Source of the DNA: Pseudomonas sp. LD120
Lineage (GTDB): Bacteria; Pseudomonadota; Gammaproteobacteria; Pseudomonadales; Pseudomonadaceae
DNA length: 64,000 bases
NCBI RefSeq assembly: GCF_009861525.1
Contig: NZ_WVHL01000005.1
Location: 2,356,001-2,420,000, forward strand
Reading direction: 5' to 3'
Below are positions 21,561 through 31,149 of the stretch, one piece after another; the stretch's first letter is position 1; each line of letters begins with the position of its first letter. Position numbers and translations under genes: made by a program. A model generated the notes under the pieces. That model made no database searches. It was not told the origin of the DNA and was given only the letters and a program-made list of their open reading frames with translations.

Positions 21561-22820
21561 TCATAATTGCATCCTGGCCCATTCTCTATCGACCGCACGT
21601 TTTGCTGTCGTCTTGCTCGCATACAACCACCTCAGCCGCCGTGGCTTACTCTGATCTCCGGCCGTGATGGTCTTCTCTTTACCGGTCTTCTTGTCACGGT
21701 AGTAGGCGATGATCCCTGTGTAATCCCCTTTGTTCTCTTCTGCCAACCCTTCGACGGTGTCCTCGGGCAACTTGCTTTCCAGCTCCAGGCTGACGGTGTA
21801 GCCGCTGTCAGCGCTGAGGCTGTGCTGTACGTTGCCGCCGTACCAGATAATCGCGTCGACCTCGGGCTTCACGCCTTCCAGGGTATAGGTCAGCTCGGGG
21901 ATCAGATCCGGCCGGCCCACGGCCAGGGTGTAGCTCAAGGTGGCGCTGCCACGTTGCAGGCGGTTGAATTCGGCCCGGGCTGCCCGTAGTGCTGACTGGC
22001 GGTCGCTGAAGGTGTGACGCAGATCCTTGAGGTTGTCACCGCCGCCGGCGATGGCCTCTTGTTTCTTGGCACTGTTCACGTCGTAGAAATAGGCGCGCAC
22101 GCCGTCGTAGCTGTCGCGGTCGGCCTGCAGATAGCGGTGCTGGTCACCGTCGGCACGGGTGAGGGTGATGTGCGGGAGCTCCATGCCGCTGGCGGTTTTG
22201 CCGCCACCGGCCGGAATGCACAGCAGGCAGCCAGCCTTGACGGTGACCACGGCGTCGAACTCTTCACCGACTCGGCTGATCAGGTTGGCGTCTGATTCGT
22301 TGGCCTGGTCCAACTGCAGGATGGGCAGGCCGTCCAGGGCGCCGGCAATGGTGGCGGTTAAACCGTTGCCGATGGCGATATCGCCCAGGACATCGCCAAG
22401 GGTGGTGTTGCTCCAGCTCCGCTCGCGTTTGGTTTTCAGCCCCTTACGCAGATCGGCCGAGCGCGCCCGGATGCTGAGCACGTCCGGAGCGCCGCTGTGC
22501 TCGGTCTCGTCGACGGTGTAGGTGCCCTTGTCTACCAGTCCGGTGTCACTCCAGCCCAGCCAAAGCCTGACCACGGCACCCTTCGGCGGAATGGCCAGCA
22601 GCCCGTCATGATCGCTCAGGGTGATGCTGAGCTGATCGGCTTCAATGCCGCGGTTGTCGGTCAATTGCAGACTTATCAGGCGCGGGCTGATGAGTTGGGC
22701 GATATCGTTGCCATCTACAGTGATGCGGAAGGCCGGGACAGCATAGGCGGCGTCGCGGCGGTACCGGTCGGCAGCGTCTTCGATAAAGCCCGTAACCCGG
22801 GCGAGGGCGGCATCGATCAC
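21561..22820 (-). CDS. P2 gpD-like late control/tail protein
   Basis: A 419-residue protein of the gpD family, which forms the hub (spike-binding) part of the contractile-tail baseplate. Motifs include LISLQLTDNRGIEADQLSIT, LWLGWSDTGLVDKGTYTVDE and LISRVGEEFDAVVTV. It is slightly longer than P2 D (about 387). It is the last gene of the leftward tail operon and overlaps U by 4 bases. Three cargo genes are convergent with its end. Confidence 0.92.
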   Translation of the reverse strand: MIDAALARVTGFIEDAADRYRRDAAYAVPAFRITVDGNDIAQLISPRLISLQLTDNRGIEADQLSITLSDHDGLLAIPPKGAVVRLWLGWSDTGLVDKGTYTVDETEHSGAPDVLSIRARSADLRKGLKTKRERSWSNTTLGDVLGDIAIGNGLTATIAGALDGLPILQLDQANESDANLISRVGEEFDAVVTVKAGCLLCIPAGGGKTASGMELPHITLTRADGDQHRYLQADRDSYDGVRAYFYDVNSAKKQEAIAGGGDNLKDLRHTFSDRQSALRAARAEFNRLQRGSATLSYTLAVGRPDLIPELTYTLEGVKPEVDAIIWYGGNVQHSLSADSGYTVSLELESKLPEDTVEGLAEENKGDYTGIIAYYRDKKTGKEKTITAGDQSKPRRLRWLYASKTTAKRAVDREWARMQL

Positions 22821-23257
22821 AACAGCATCCTCAAGATACTCACGCCAGTGCTGCCGGCGGCGCCGATCAGGTCTATCCGGTCATCATCGATGCGCTTGAG
22901 ATTGAGCGTAAACTCCAGGCGCCGCGGCGTGCCGTCACGGAAAAACACCGTCTTGGTCTCGCTCAGGCTCTCGATCACCCACAAACCGTAGATCCGGCCG
23001 CTGCCTTCGACCATGGGCCAGGCCTTGCCGGTGTTCGCCATCAGTCGCAGGGTGTCGAGGCTCAGTACAGACCCGGCCAACTCGGGGAGGATGACGCCCG
23101 GCAAGGTGATCGAGTCGTCGCCTCGGCCCACAAACTGCCTGGCGGGAGCGGCGCCAATGCGGGTATTGCTGACGTGCCTCCACTCGGTCTGTCGTTGCAG
23201 CTCCTGGTAGGCGGCTGTGGAAAGGCTGAAGACGAACATGCCCAAGGCCATCATCAT
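22817..23257 (-). CDS. P2 gpU-like tail protein
   Basis: A 146-residue protein of the gpU family, needed for tail tube completion. It contains RQTEWRHVSNTRIGAAPARQ, FVGRGDDSITLPGVILPELA and FFRDGTPRRLEFTLNLKR, which fit the family well. Three successive ATG codons (23257, 23254, 23251) are possible starts. It is coupled to D by a 4-base overlap and follows the tape-measure gene by 6 bases. Confidence 0.92.
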   Translation of the reverse strand: MMMALGMFVFSLSTAAYQELQRQTEWRHVSNTRIGAAPARQFVGRGDDSITLPGVILPELAGSVLSLDTLRLMANTGKAWPMVEGSGRIYGLWVIESLSETKTVFFRDGTPRRLEFTLNLKRIDDDRIDLIGAAGSTGVSILRMLL

Positions 23258-23263
23258 GGCGAT

Positions 23264-25846
23264 TTACTCCAGGTCGGACAGTTGGCTGCGCTTGCGGGCG
23301 CCTTTTTCGCTTTCAATGCGCGCAAGTTCTGCCCGCACGGCGCGGCCGATAGCCAAGGCGTCCATGCCTGGCGTGGGGTGGATGTTGATTTCGTAGTTGT
23401 CGTGGCTGTCATAGGTGGTCGAAGCGGCTGTGCTGATGGGCGCGCGGGTATCGACCGAGAGGCCGGGCAGGACAGCAACGCCCAGGCCCAGGCTGCCCGC
23501 CGTGGTGAGCTGCTGGCCGAGGTTGGTTACCGCGTTCAGCGCGCCTTTCTGGCCGGCCTGCAGCCCTTGGGTCAGCCCTTCCATGGTGAAGCCGCCGAGT
23601 TCGGCGAACACCCGCGATGGGCTGTGGATGTCGAGCTTTTCCTTGAACCAACCAATGGTTGAATCGCCGATCGCGCTGATGGTCTCTTTCACCTTGCCCA
23701 TGCCGGCGAGTAAGCCATTCACCAGGCCATTGACGATCATGTTGCCGAACTCGGTGAACTGGGTCGGGAGATCGAGGCCCAGGTAGTTCAGGACCTCGGC
23801 AAATGCCCGGTAGATGATCCCGATGGGACTGAAGTTGGCCAGGACGGTCACGATGCCGCCAATGCCGCCAGAAAACCCGGCTTTGATCTCGTTCCAGAGG
23901 CTGATGACATAGGCTTTCACCGCGTCCCAGTTCTTGTAGATCAGGTAGGCAGCGCCGGCGAGGACGGCAACAACGGCAGCGATTGCCAGTACCACCGGGT
24001 TTGCGGCTAGACCCCACATGGCGATGCCAACCATGCGCAAGCCGGCCATTAATGGGCCTATCAATATGCCGGAGAGCAGACGAACGCCGGTACCTAAGAG
24101 TTTCAGCAAACCGATGATGCCAGGTAGACGAATGCCTACCGAAGCCAGCATAAAGCGCATGGCGATCATAGGGCCGAGTATTCCGGCCAGCCCGATGGTG
24201 AGGCTGCCCAGGGTGGTCATCAAGAGGGCAAATCCACCGACGGTGATGACGATGGCCTTGCTGACGGCAGGGTTCGCTTTAAGAAACTCGCCGACGCTGT
24301 GCAGCAGGCTGCTTAGGTCCGCGGCGAGCTCACGCAGCCAGGGGCTGTTTTTGTCAAACAGTTCGACTGAGATGTTCTCAAGAGCGGCGTGCAGCATGGT
24401 CATATCGCCTTTGAGGTTGTCGAGTTGAGTCTGTGCAACTCGGGAAGCCTCGCCCTCGGAGTTATTCAGGCTACCGCGCATGCTTTGAAACTGACCGGTT
24501 TCAACTGAGCGCATCAGCGTGCCAAAACTGGTGACCGCGTATTGGCCGGCAATATCCTTGTAGACTGCGCCACGTTGGACGTTGCCCATACCCTTGGTCT
24601 TTTCGTTGATGTCTTTAAGGATATCGAGCATGTCCCGCATGTTGCCGGACTTGTCCTGGGTGTTGACTCCCAGTTTGGCGACAGCCTTGGAGGTACCTAT
24701 GCGGGTCAGAACTGACCGCATGGCAGTGCCTGCCATGCTGCCCTGGACTCCGGCGTTGCCGAGTAGTGCAGTAGCAGCGGTTACGGTTTCAAGGCTTTGG
24801 CCGTATTCGCGGCCTACTCCGGCGCTGTACTTCAACGACTCCCCGAGCATGCGGATATCAACGTTGTTACGGGTGAACGCTGCAGTCAAAACGTCGGCGA
24901 CCTTGCCCATTTGCTCAGCAGGAATACCCATCGCGGTCTGAATGTTTGAGGCGATATCAGCGGTTTCTCCAAGCTCCATATCACCGGCTGCGGCCAAGTT
25001 GAGCATCCCTGGCATAGCCCCCAGGATTTGCTTTGGGTCGTAACCCGTTCGCCCTAAAAAGTACTGACCCTGAGCCACTTGGCTGTCGGTAAATTTGCTA
25101 CTGAGCGGCAGTGTTCTGGCCTGGTTCCGAAGGGCTTGCATGGCCTCGCTGTTTTTATCGGCCACACGGGTGACAGCCTGGGTGGATGACATGATGGCGT
25201 CAAAGTCGTAGCCGACCCCGAGCATGGTCCGCAGCTTCTCCCCGGCATACATGCCGGTGGCGCGTGCGGCCATGCCGGTGCCTGCCATGGACGCAGTCGT
25301 CTGCACACCTTTGCCATAGGCGGCTTTGGCGCGTTTAAGGCGTTCTTGCTGGGCGGCGAGTCGTTTGAGTCTGTTCGTCTGGTCGCTGATGCTGGCGTTT
25401 GCGCTAGCGATTTGGCTGCGTAAATTGCGCTCATGACTGGATAGGTTCTTGGTACTGATACCCGCGGCACTCAGGCGGCTGCGCAGCGCTTGCAGTTGTG
25501 CGCTCTGTTGCTGGTGCTGTTGTTTCAGGTTGCTGGCATCACGCACTGCGCGCTTGAAATCATTGCTCAGGGCTTTTGTCGGCGCGCTGGCGGCGCTGAT
25601 TTGCTGGCTCAGAGCCTTTACCTTTGTGCGTGCTGCGCTAAGGGCTTTTTCCGTCTGCTCGGCGGCTGCGCGTTGTGTACGCCAGGCGCTCACGTCCTTT
25701 TGCTGACTGTTGAGCTCCTTCAAGCGATCACGGGTGGCTTTTAAGGCGTGGGCGGCCTTATTGCTGCCTCCCATGATGCGCTTGAGCGGACCGGTGGTGT
25801 TGTCGATGGCATTGAGCAGCACGCGCAGTTTCAAATCATTTGCCAT
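23264..25846 (-). CDS. Tail tape measure protein (P2 gpT-like)
   Basis: An 860-residue tape-measure protein, close to P2 gpT (about 815). The N-terminal 200 residues are rich in Gln, Ala and Lys with coiled-coil character (KATRDRLKELNSQQKDVSAW). The phage tail tape measure domain follows (QAVTRVADKNSEAMQAL, ALLGNAGVQGSMAGTAMRS), then several hydrophobic stretches (about 545-650) and a C-terminal segment WFKEKLDIHSPSRVFAELGG. It sets tail length and helps DNA entry. Its start overlaps the end of the E' frame by 11 bases. Confidence 0.93.
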   Translation of the reverse strand: MANDLKLRVLLNAIDNTTGPLKRIMGGSNKAAHALKATRDRLKELNSQQKDVSAWRTQRAAAEQTEKALSAARTKVKALSQQISAASAPTKALSNDFKRAVRDASNLKQQHQQQSAQLQALRSRLSAAGISTKNLSSHERNLRSQIASANASISDQTNRLKRLAAQQERLKRAKAAYGKGVQTTASMAGTGMAARATGMYAGEKLRTMLGVGYDFDAIMSSTQAVTRVADKNSEAMQALRNQARTLPLSSKFTDSQVAQGQYFLGRTGYDPKQILGAMPGMLNLAAAGDMELGETADIASNIQTAMGIPAEQMGKVADVLTAAFTRNNVDIRMLGESLKYSAGVGREYGQSLETVTAATALLGNAGVQGSMAGTAMRSVLTRIGTSKAVAKLGVNTQDKSGNMRDMLDILKDINEKTKGMGNVQRGAVYKDIAGQYAVTSFGTLMRSVETGQFQSMRGSLNNSEGEASRVAQTQLDNLKGDMTMLHAALENISVELFDKNSPWLRELAADLSSLLHSVGEFLKANPAVSKAIVITVGGFALLMTTLGSLTIGLAGILGPMIAMRFMLASVGIRLPGIIGLLKLLGTGVRLLSGILIGPLMAGLRMVGIAMWGLAANPVVLAIAAVVAVLAGAAYLIYKNWDAVKAYVISLWNEIKAGFSGGIGGIVTVLANFSPIGIIYRAFAEVLNYLGLDLPTQFTEFGNMIVNGLVNGLLAGMGKVKETISAIGDSTIGWFKEKLDIHSPSRVFAELGGFTMEGLTQGLQAGQKGALNAVTNLGQQLTTAGSLGLGVAVLPGLSVDTRAPISTAASTTYDSHDNYEINIHPTPGMDALAIGRAVRAELARIESEKGARKRSQLSDLE

Positions 25847-25955
25847 CGACGCTACTCCGCACCCTGGCGCGCTCGCGCCAGTCCATCAGTTCCTGCAGGC
25901 CCAGCCGGTCCATGTCAGCCGGCGCCCAGTGAAAAACCACGGCCAGATCGGCCAT
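25836..25955 (-). CDS. Tail assembly E' (GpE family), frameshift-linked
   Basis: A 39-codon frame starting MADLAVVFHWAPADMDRLGL and continuing QELMDWRERARVRS. It matches the GpE family of P2-like phages. In P2 this frame is read only as the C-terminal part of an E-E' fusion made by a -1 ribosomal frameshift, and the same is likely here: the frame is open back to a T TTT TTG site inside E (26006-26012). The coordinates given begin at the internal ATG. E and E+E' are tail assembly chaperones that coat the tape measure. Confidence 0.8.
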   Translation of the reverse strand: MADLAVVFHWAPADMDRLGLQELMDWRERARVRSSVDGK

Positions 25956-25963
25956 GGCGTCCT

Positions 25964-26293
25964 CTACGCAACGAGGGATACTTCCGTCTTCACCGACTTC
26001 TGCAACAAAAAACCGGAGATCTTGCTGCCACAGGCCAGCAGGTCGGCAGGGTCCATGGCTGCGGCTTCCGGGGCGGTGATGCCTGGGCTGCTGATGCGCG
26101 GCAGGATCTTGATCAGGGTGGCAACGTCCATGTTCAGCAGTTCGACCAGGTGCACGCCGCGCAACTCGCCAGCTTGGGGTTTGCGCAGAGTGATCGTGTC
26201 GATGGTGGTCTTGCCCCGGGTGATCGGGGTGTCGAGGACCACGGTGTTGTCTTCGATTTCGGCAGGGGCTTGGGTGTTGTCGTCGGTGTTCAT
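25964..26293 (-). CDS. Tail assembly chaperone E
   Basis: A 109-residue protein of the phage tail assembly (gp41/gpE) family: NTVVLDTPITRGKTTIDTIT, LRKPQAGELRGVHLVELLNM and LPRISSPGITAPEAAAMDPA. It acts as a chaperone for the tape measure protein. A slippery heptamer sits 14 codons before its stop, so some ribosomes should shift into the E' frame. Confidence 0.9.
   Translation of the reverse strand: MNTDDNTQAPAEIEDNTVVLDTPITRGKTTIDTITLRKPQAGELRGVHLVELLNMDVATLIKILPRISSPGITAPEAAAMDPADLLACGSKISGFLLQKSVKTEVSLVA
26006..26012 (-). promoter_or_regulatory. Programmed -1 frameshift site in E
   Basis: The minus strand reads TTTTTTG in the phase T TTT TTG, the same heptamer as in P2 E. A -1 shift here gives VAEVGEDGSIPRCVEDAMAD and continues through E' to its stop at 25836. 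Confidence 0.82.
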
Positions 26294-26346
26294 TGAGTGC
26301 TCCAGGTTGCGGTGTTATCCGCTCTCGGCCCGAGAGCGGCAGGGAA

Positions 26347-26862
26347 TTAGATGCCGATGGCGTTGCGCTGTTTCTCCAGCATGTCGACGCCGTTGACCTT
26401 CTCGATGAAGTTGAGCAGGTCGATTTCGATGATGTCTTCGTTGTCCACGGTCAGCTTGTAGTAGCTGCAGGTGGTGGTGATGCTGTGTTCAGTGTCTTCG
26501 CCGGGGGAGGCGTCGCCCATCTCGATGGTTTCGTGTCGGCCACGTACCACGACCTCGACGGTGCTGATGTCGCCGGTGTCGTCCTGCTGAAAGGCGCCGG
26601 AGAAGCGCAACATGATCCCGGAGGCATTCACCGAGCCGAACTGGCGCAGGGCGATCAGGTCCAGGCCGCCGGTTTTCCATTCGAACTGGATGCCGTCATC
26701 GGAGAAGCCCAGGTCTGCCTTGACCGAGCCGTTCATGCCGCCGCCCCGGTAGGACTCCATCTTGCGGCCGAGGGGCGGCAGGGTGACCGACTTGACCACG
26801 CCCAGGTAGCTGTTGCCGTCGTTGAACAGGTTGAGGTTTTTCAGTTTGCGAGGCATGGCCAT
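26347..26862 (-). CDS. Major tail tube protein (FII)
   Basis: A 171-residue protein matching P2 FII (about 172): MAMPRKLKNLNLFNDGNSYL, then SVTLPPLGRKMESYRGGGMN and a C-terminal YYKLTVDNEDIIEIDLLNFI. It polymerises to form the inner tube of the contractile tail. A GGAG ribosome-binding site lies 9 bases before the ATG at 26862. Confidence 0.94.
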   Translation of the reverse strand: MAMPRKLKNLNLFNDGNSYLGVVKSVTLPPLGRKMESYRGGGMNGSVKADLGFSDDGIQFEWKTGGLDLIALRQFGSVNASGIMLRFSGAFQQDDTGDISTVEVVVRGRHETIEMGDASPGEDTEHSITTTCSYYKLTVDNEDIIEIDLLNFIEKVNGVDMLEKQRNAIGI

Positions 26863-26919
26863 GGTGGTGTTCTCCGGTGTCCTGGCGCGGGGTGACTCCC
26901 TTCGCGGGGGAGCCCCTGG

Positions 26920-28089
26920 TTAGCTGTTGATCTTGCTGGCGAAGTCCATCAGGTAGCGGTCGGTGATCCGCTGCCGCAGGGTGAGGTCTTCCAGTGGTGG
27001 AACCGGCGTGTAGTCGTAGTCGATGAACAACTTGCCGGCCTTGAGGGTGTCCTTGTCGTTGGCGTCTTCCTGGTACCAGCAGTTGCCACCGATCAGGTAC
27101 CCGGCCGAGATCAGCTCGCGGAACTTGGCGTTGATGCCGTTGATGATGTCTTTCACCAGGGTCGGGGTCATGGGCCTGTCCACGGCCCACATGTGCGCCT
27201 CGGCCATGGTGTCGGCGAGGATCTGCGCTGTACGGGTGTAGTTCTCGAAGGCGAATAGCGGATCGTCGCTGCAAGTCCGGCTGCCCCAGAATCGGAAGCC
27301 GCCCTCGTTGATCAGGGTGGTCACCTCGTTGGAGTTGAGGTAGTTGGCGTCGGTTGCCGGGTTCTGCAGGTCCCAGAACACGTCGGCGCTGATACCGGTA
27401 ACACCGTTGACCGCGACGTTGGACAGGGTCTTGTGCCAGCCGACCTCCTGGTCGATCTTCGCCCGCAGGCCCAGGGCGCGGGCGACGGCGGAAGCTTTGG
27501 TGGTCGCGTTGGCGGTGGTGTCCCAGTGTTCGAAGTCCGGCCAGATCACCATGACTTCGCGGGCGCCGAAGTTCTCGCGGTAGGCGACGGCCTCTTCCTT
27601 GGTCTTGCTGTCCCGGGCACTGACGTAGCAGAAAGCCCGCAACTGCTGGCCGATCGAGACCAGCGCCGTCGCCACCGGCTGGCTGTCGAGGCCTGGTACG
27701 CCGAGGATGCGTGGCACCAGGCCGACACGTGCTTTGGCCGCGAGCAGAGCTTTCATGCCGGTGTATTTGCCGTCGGCGGTGGTGGTGCCGATCAGGGCGC
27801 TGATGGTCGCAGCTTCGGTTTCGCCTTCCTTGACCCGCACCACGATCACGTAGGGCTTGGTCTGGTCGGCAATGGCCTGCAGGCTGGCGCCCAGGGTGCC
27901 CTTGGTGCCGGCTTTGCCAACCGCGGTCTGAACGTTGGTCAGCAGGACCGGGGTATCGAGCGGAAATGCCAGCGGATCAGCGTCGTCGGCAGTGCAAACC
28001 AGGCCGATAACAGCGGTGGGGATGGTGCGAATGGGGCGGGTGCCGTCGTTGAGTTCGAGGACCCGCACGCCGTGAAGATAATCGGCCAT
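26920..28089 (-). CDS. Tail sheath protein (FI)
   Basis: A 389-residue contractile sheath subunit, close to P2 FI (about 396). It begins MADYLHGVRVLELNDGTRPI and includes YRENFGAREVMVIWPDFEHW, FWGSRTCSDDPLFAFENYTR and WAVDRPMTPTLVKDIINGIN, conserved in the sheath family. The sheath surrounds the tube and contracts at infection. The 117 bases before its start hold no gene. Confidence 0.94.
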   Translation of the reverse strand: MADYLHGVRVLELNDGTRPIRTIPTAVIGLVCTADDADPLAFPLDTPVLLTNVQTAVGKAGTKGTLGASLQAIADQTKPYVIVVRVKEGETEAATISALIGTTTADGKYTGMKALLAAKARVGLVPRILGVPGLDSQPVATALVSIGQQLRAFCYVSARDSKTKEEAVAYRENFGAREVMVIWPDFEHWDTTANATTKASAVARALGLRAKIDQEVGWHKTLSNVAVNGVTGISADVFWDLQNPATDANYLNSNEVTTLINEGGFRFWGSRTCSDDPLFAFENYTRTAQILADTMAEAHMWAVDRPMTPTLVKDIINGINAKFRELISAGYLIGGNCWYQEDANDKDTLKAGKLFIDYDYTPVPPLEDLTLRQRITDRYLMDFASKINS

Positions 28090-28206
28090 GGGTTTTGCCT
28101 GCGCAGTGAATGGGGTGACAGTGCACAGGCTGCCGCGCGCGCGTCGGATCGGCGAGCGCGCAGGTTTGTAGGGGAGGGGGATACAGGGAGAGGGTGCGGA
28201 GCCGGG

Positions 28207-28635
28207 TTACTCGACTTGCTCCGCAATCCACTCTGGCGCAGTGGGGCGGTGCTGGATATTGGGAAAGTTCGCCGACTGTGGCCAGTCGCGCAGGGCCTGC
28301 ATGTACAACAGCAGCTCGTTGAACTGATCACCTGTCAGCGTGGTAGCCGCGCCTATTTCGAGCTGGTCACGGTGACGCTCGCGTAGCCACATCACCGACG
28401 CCAGCTCGGCGTCTCGCCACTGGCGTTCCTGGGTTACCGGATCCAGCACCACTTCGGGCGCATCGATCAGATACGGCAGCCCCTTGTCATCGTGCGCACG
28501 GACCATCCCTGGGGCAGGGTTAGCGATCACCGATAGATAGAGCGCTTCGGGAATTTCAACCGCGTCAGCTGGAATCGCTGTATGCAGCCCCTGCAAGTAA
28601 GTTGTTTGAGTCGTCTTGCTATAGAACCTGTTCAT
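28207..28635 (-). CDS. Tail fibre assembly chaperone
   Basis: A 142-residue protein that begins NRFYSKTTQTTYLQGLHTAI and ends IQHRPTAPEWIAEQVE, with LTGDQFNELLLYMQALRDWP in between. The layout (N-terminal tail-specific motif, C-terminal helical domain with DWP) matches the phage tail assembly chaperone family encoded after fibre genes. It helps fold or attach the fibre encoded just upstream. Confidence 0.82.
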   Translation of the reverse strand: MNRFYSKTTQTTYLQGLHTAIPADAVEIPEALYLSVIANPAPGMVRAHDDKGLPYLIDAPEVVLDPVTQERQWRDAELASVMWLRERHRDQLEIGAATTLTGDQFNELLLYMQALRDWPQSANFPNIQHRPTAPEWIAEQVE

Positions 28636-28652
28636 GCCACTACCCCAAAATT

Positions 28653-30530
28653 TTATCGGCCGACTGCAAAGTACTTGGGAGTTACGCTCCCCGTCCCGCC
28701 GCTATTGAATAGATTGCAAAACGCTCTGAAACCATCCTTTGTTTCCGAGTGAGTCTGAACCATGCTGTCAAAGTTTCCTGTCGCCGCGTGCGCAGTCGAA
28801 GCGATAACAACAAAGCATTCAGACGGAAACGATATTGGGAACGAAATGAGCTGTGCATCTGCTGCAGAGTTTCCACCAATCTGCAGGACGCCCGTACCCC
28901 ACTGAAAGACAAGACCGCCAAGCCACGTCGGAAATGCAATGTATCCATTGGCGGTGAGACTAGCCGCGAATCCAAGGCGGAGTTTTTTTGGCGTGACAAT
29001 CACAGAGTCATTAGTGTCTGCAAGCATCTGCACCTGAGTCGCAACTTTAGCCGTGCCCTGATTGACTTCGGTCGCCTGGGCCGCCAGCAAGGCCAGAGCT
29101 GCAACGTCAATGTTTCCCTGATTTATGGGCGCGTTCCAGGCCTTGATGCACCACATGACAGCCAAGTTGCGAGGCCGGGTTTCTGCCCCTCCTGTCGCTT
29201 CCAAGCCAACTGAAGACAAGGCACCTGCTGACACATACCCGGGAGAACCAAGCCCACTACCAGGGTTTGATCCGTATTGAACACGGTGGGTATGAGACTT
29301 GAACTCATCCGCCTGCCAACTGCCAAGCCCCCGGCCCGCATCCACGCCACGACCATGGTCCCAGCCTCGCAGGAACTCACCCCGCGACTCTGGAAGCCGG
29401 AAGTTACCGGCGCCCTCGTCGCCCTTATTGAAAGTGGTACCCAGGTACGCCGCCAGATCTGGATAGGCTGCAATGCTCTTATAGTTGCCATCCATCTCAA
29501 GGAATCCTGGCGGCACACTACCCTTGGGAAACGCCACAATCGAGCCCACCGGCAGAGACGACGCCTGGGCGATTATCGACTCGATCTCTGGCTTGGTGTA
29601 GGTATCGGTAATGCCATGCCCGGCCAGCGTGTTCGGGCTGGTACCGGCGATCACCCGGCCATACTTATCAACCGTGACCTTGGTGTAGCTCCCAGCATTT
29701 ACGCCTGTGTGGCCGGCCACCATCTCAAAGGCCAGGTCCGTGGTACCAAGCACAATTGGCGCATCGGTCACCAACTGCCAGACGCTGTCGCCATTGGCTG
29801 CGCCTTTCTCAACGTGAACAAACAGCCCGGGGGTAACTTCAAGGCTGGTATCGGCATCCTGAGTTCGCGACCAGGCTCCCGCAGCTGCAACGTACAGCCC
29901 GTTATCCTTAGCCTGGGCCTGGTTCTTGACCAGGACACGGTTGCCGGCGGCCAGGGCCACCGAGTCGATCATCTGCAGGCCGCTAAGGGCGATAGCTCCA
30001 GAGGTTGCCACCAGCACCGAATGCTTGAAGTCCTGCTTGTTCAGCTCTTCCAGAATGCGCTGCTCGACAAAGGAGCGCGTTGCCAGGACGACGCTCGGGT
30101 CAATTTTCAACTGAATGTTGGAGGTGCCGTTCGTGATGATGTGCATCCGCACGACCTGATTCCGCCCCGAGCCCTGGGCGAGCAACGGCTTGTAGCTGGG
30201 TGCCACGTTGGCGACCGCACAGAACACGCCGTCCTTGTCCTCGATCGCCAGCTCTCGAATCCACCAGCCGCCGACTTCTGGTGGTAGCACCAGTTCGGCA
30301 ATCAGCACCTTGTCATCGGTCGGCGAGACATACAGCGCATTGAGTGGTGCGCGGTAGACCTGGCGGATCAGCTGCGTTTGCCCAGGGCTTGGCACCGGGT
30401 CGGTGTCATTGGCGTCACCGATGAGCATGTAGCTGGGCTCCCAGGGGATGCCCAGGGCGTCGCAGTTGGTTTTCTTGGCAGCGCCGAGGCTGGTGAGCAT
30501 GCCGCCGAAAATGGAGTTCTGATTAACCAT
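28653..30530 (-). CDS. Tail fibre protein (gpH-like)
   Basis: A 625-residue fibre. The N-terminal 160 residues, NSIFGGMLTSLGAAKKTNCD and GGWWIRELAIEDKDGVFCAV, match the phage tail-collar (DUF3751) domain that binds the baseplate. A middle part has fibre repeats (NRVLVKNQAQAKDNGLYVAA), then a tail-collar domain (PVGSIVAFPKGSVPPGFLEM; RGEFLRGWDHGRGVDAGRGL). The C-terminal part (AFPTWLGGLVFQWGTGVL) looks like a receptor-binding tip. The C-terminal half decides host range in this family. The gene overlaps I by 8 bases. Confidence 0.88.
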   Translation of the reverse strand: MVNQNSIFGGMLTSLGAAKKTNCDALGIPWEPSYMLIGDANDTDPVPSPGQTQLIRQVYRAPLNALYVSPTDDKVLIAELVLPPEVGGWWIRELAIEDKDGVFCAVANVAPSYKPLLAQGSGRNQVVRMHIITNGTSNIQLKIDPSVVLATRSFVEQRILEELNKQDFKHSVLVATSGAIALSGLQMIDSVALAAGNRVLVKNQAQAKDNGLYVAAAGAWSRTQDADTSLEVTPGLFVHVEKGAANGDSVWQLVTDAPIVLGTTDLAFEMVAGHTGVNAGSYTKVTVDKYGRVIAGTSPNTLAGHGITDTYTKPEIESIIAQASSLPVGSIVAFPKGSVPPGFLEMDGNYKSIAAYPDLAAYLGTTFNKGDEGAGNFRLPESRGEFLRGWDHGRGVDAGRGLGSWQADEFKSHTHRVQYGSNPGSGLGSPGYVSAGALSSVGLEATGGAETRPRNLAVMWCIKAWNAPINQGNIDVAALALLAAQATEVNQGTAKVATQVQMLADTNDSVIVTPKKLRLGFAASLTANGYIAFPTWLGGLVFQWGTGVLQIGGNSAADAQLISFPISFPSECFVVIASTAHAATGNFDSMVQTHSETKDGFRAFCNLFNSGGTGSVTPKYFAVGR

Positions 30531-31149
30531 GGGGGTATACGTCCAGTTCGTCGAGGGTGTATTCGCTGACGCCGCTATAGCCCTGGATCACGATGTCGAG
30601 GTCCGGGTTGGTCCAGGGGTAGGCGTCGATCTCGTCACCGTCGAAGACGGCGACGCCGGTGTAGGCGTTCAGGCGGGTTTCAAGGGTGATATCGAGGCCG
30701 ATCAGGTGGCGGGTGAGGGGCTTGGCATCGTCGATCAGCCAGGTCAGTTCCTGGTACATCTCTTCGGTGATGCCGGTATCTAGCACGCCGACCTTGAGTG
30801 CAAAGGTCGCCCTCGGCCCGTTGGGCACCTTCTGCCACCACTCGACGACCTCGATCAGATAACCCAGCGGCTCCACCACCCGGCGCAGGGCGCCGATGGT
30901 GCCCTTGCGTGAGTGGATGTAGTACGCCGCACGGATCGCGGCACGCTTGGCTGCCTCCGTCCACTGGCTGGACCAGCGATCTACAGAGAAGGCCCATGCC
31001 AGGTACGGCAGCAAATGAGCCGGGCACAGATCCGGGTTGTACAACTGACGCAACGGAATCGGTACGCGCTGGATCTGGGCCAGGGCCTGGGCGGCCTGAC
31101 GTTCCAGCGGCGTGGAATTGCGCGGCAGTAGGGGCTGGTCGGTCATCAT
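30523..31149 (-). CDS. Tail protein I
   Basis: A 208-residue baseplate protein of the gpI family: LPRNSTPLERQAAQALAQIQ, then LPYLAWAFSVDRWSSQWTEA and IHSRKGTIGALRRVVEPLGY, the family signature region. It is somewhat longer than P2 I (about 176), with an acidic C-terminal part ending in SEYTLDELDVYPHG. It is coupled to J by a 4-base overlap; an ATG at 31146 is an alternative start. Confidence 0.92.
   Translation of the reverse strand: MMTDQPLLPRNSTPLERQAAQALAQIQRVPIPLRQLYNPDLCPAHLLPYLAWAFSVDRWSSQWTEAAKRAAIRAAYYIHSRKGTIGALRRVVEPLGYLIEVVEWWQKVPNGPRATFALKVGVLDTGITEEMYQELTWLIDDAKPLTRHLIGLDITLETRLNAYTGVAVFDGDEIDAYPWTNPDLDIVIQGYSGVSEYTLDELDVYPHG

Noticed and set aside
23409..24017. Long Arg-rich frame inside the tape measure gene
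   Set aside because: Shadow frame of a GC-rich gene; low-complexity Arg/Gly composition and no start signal.
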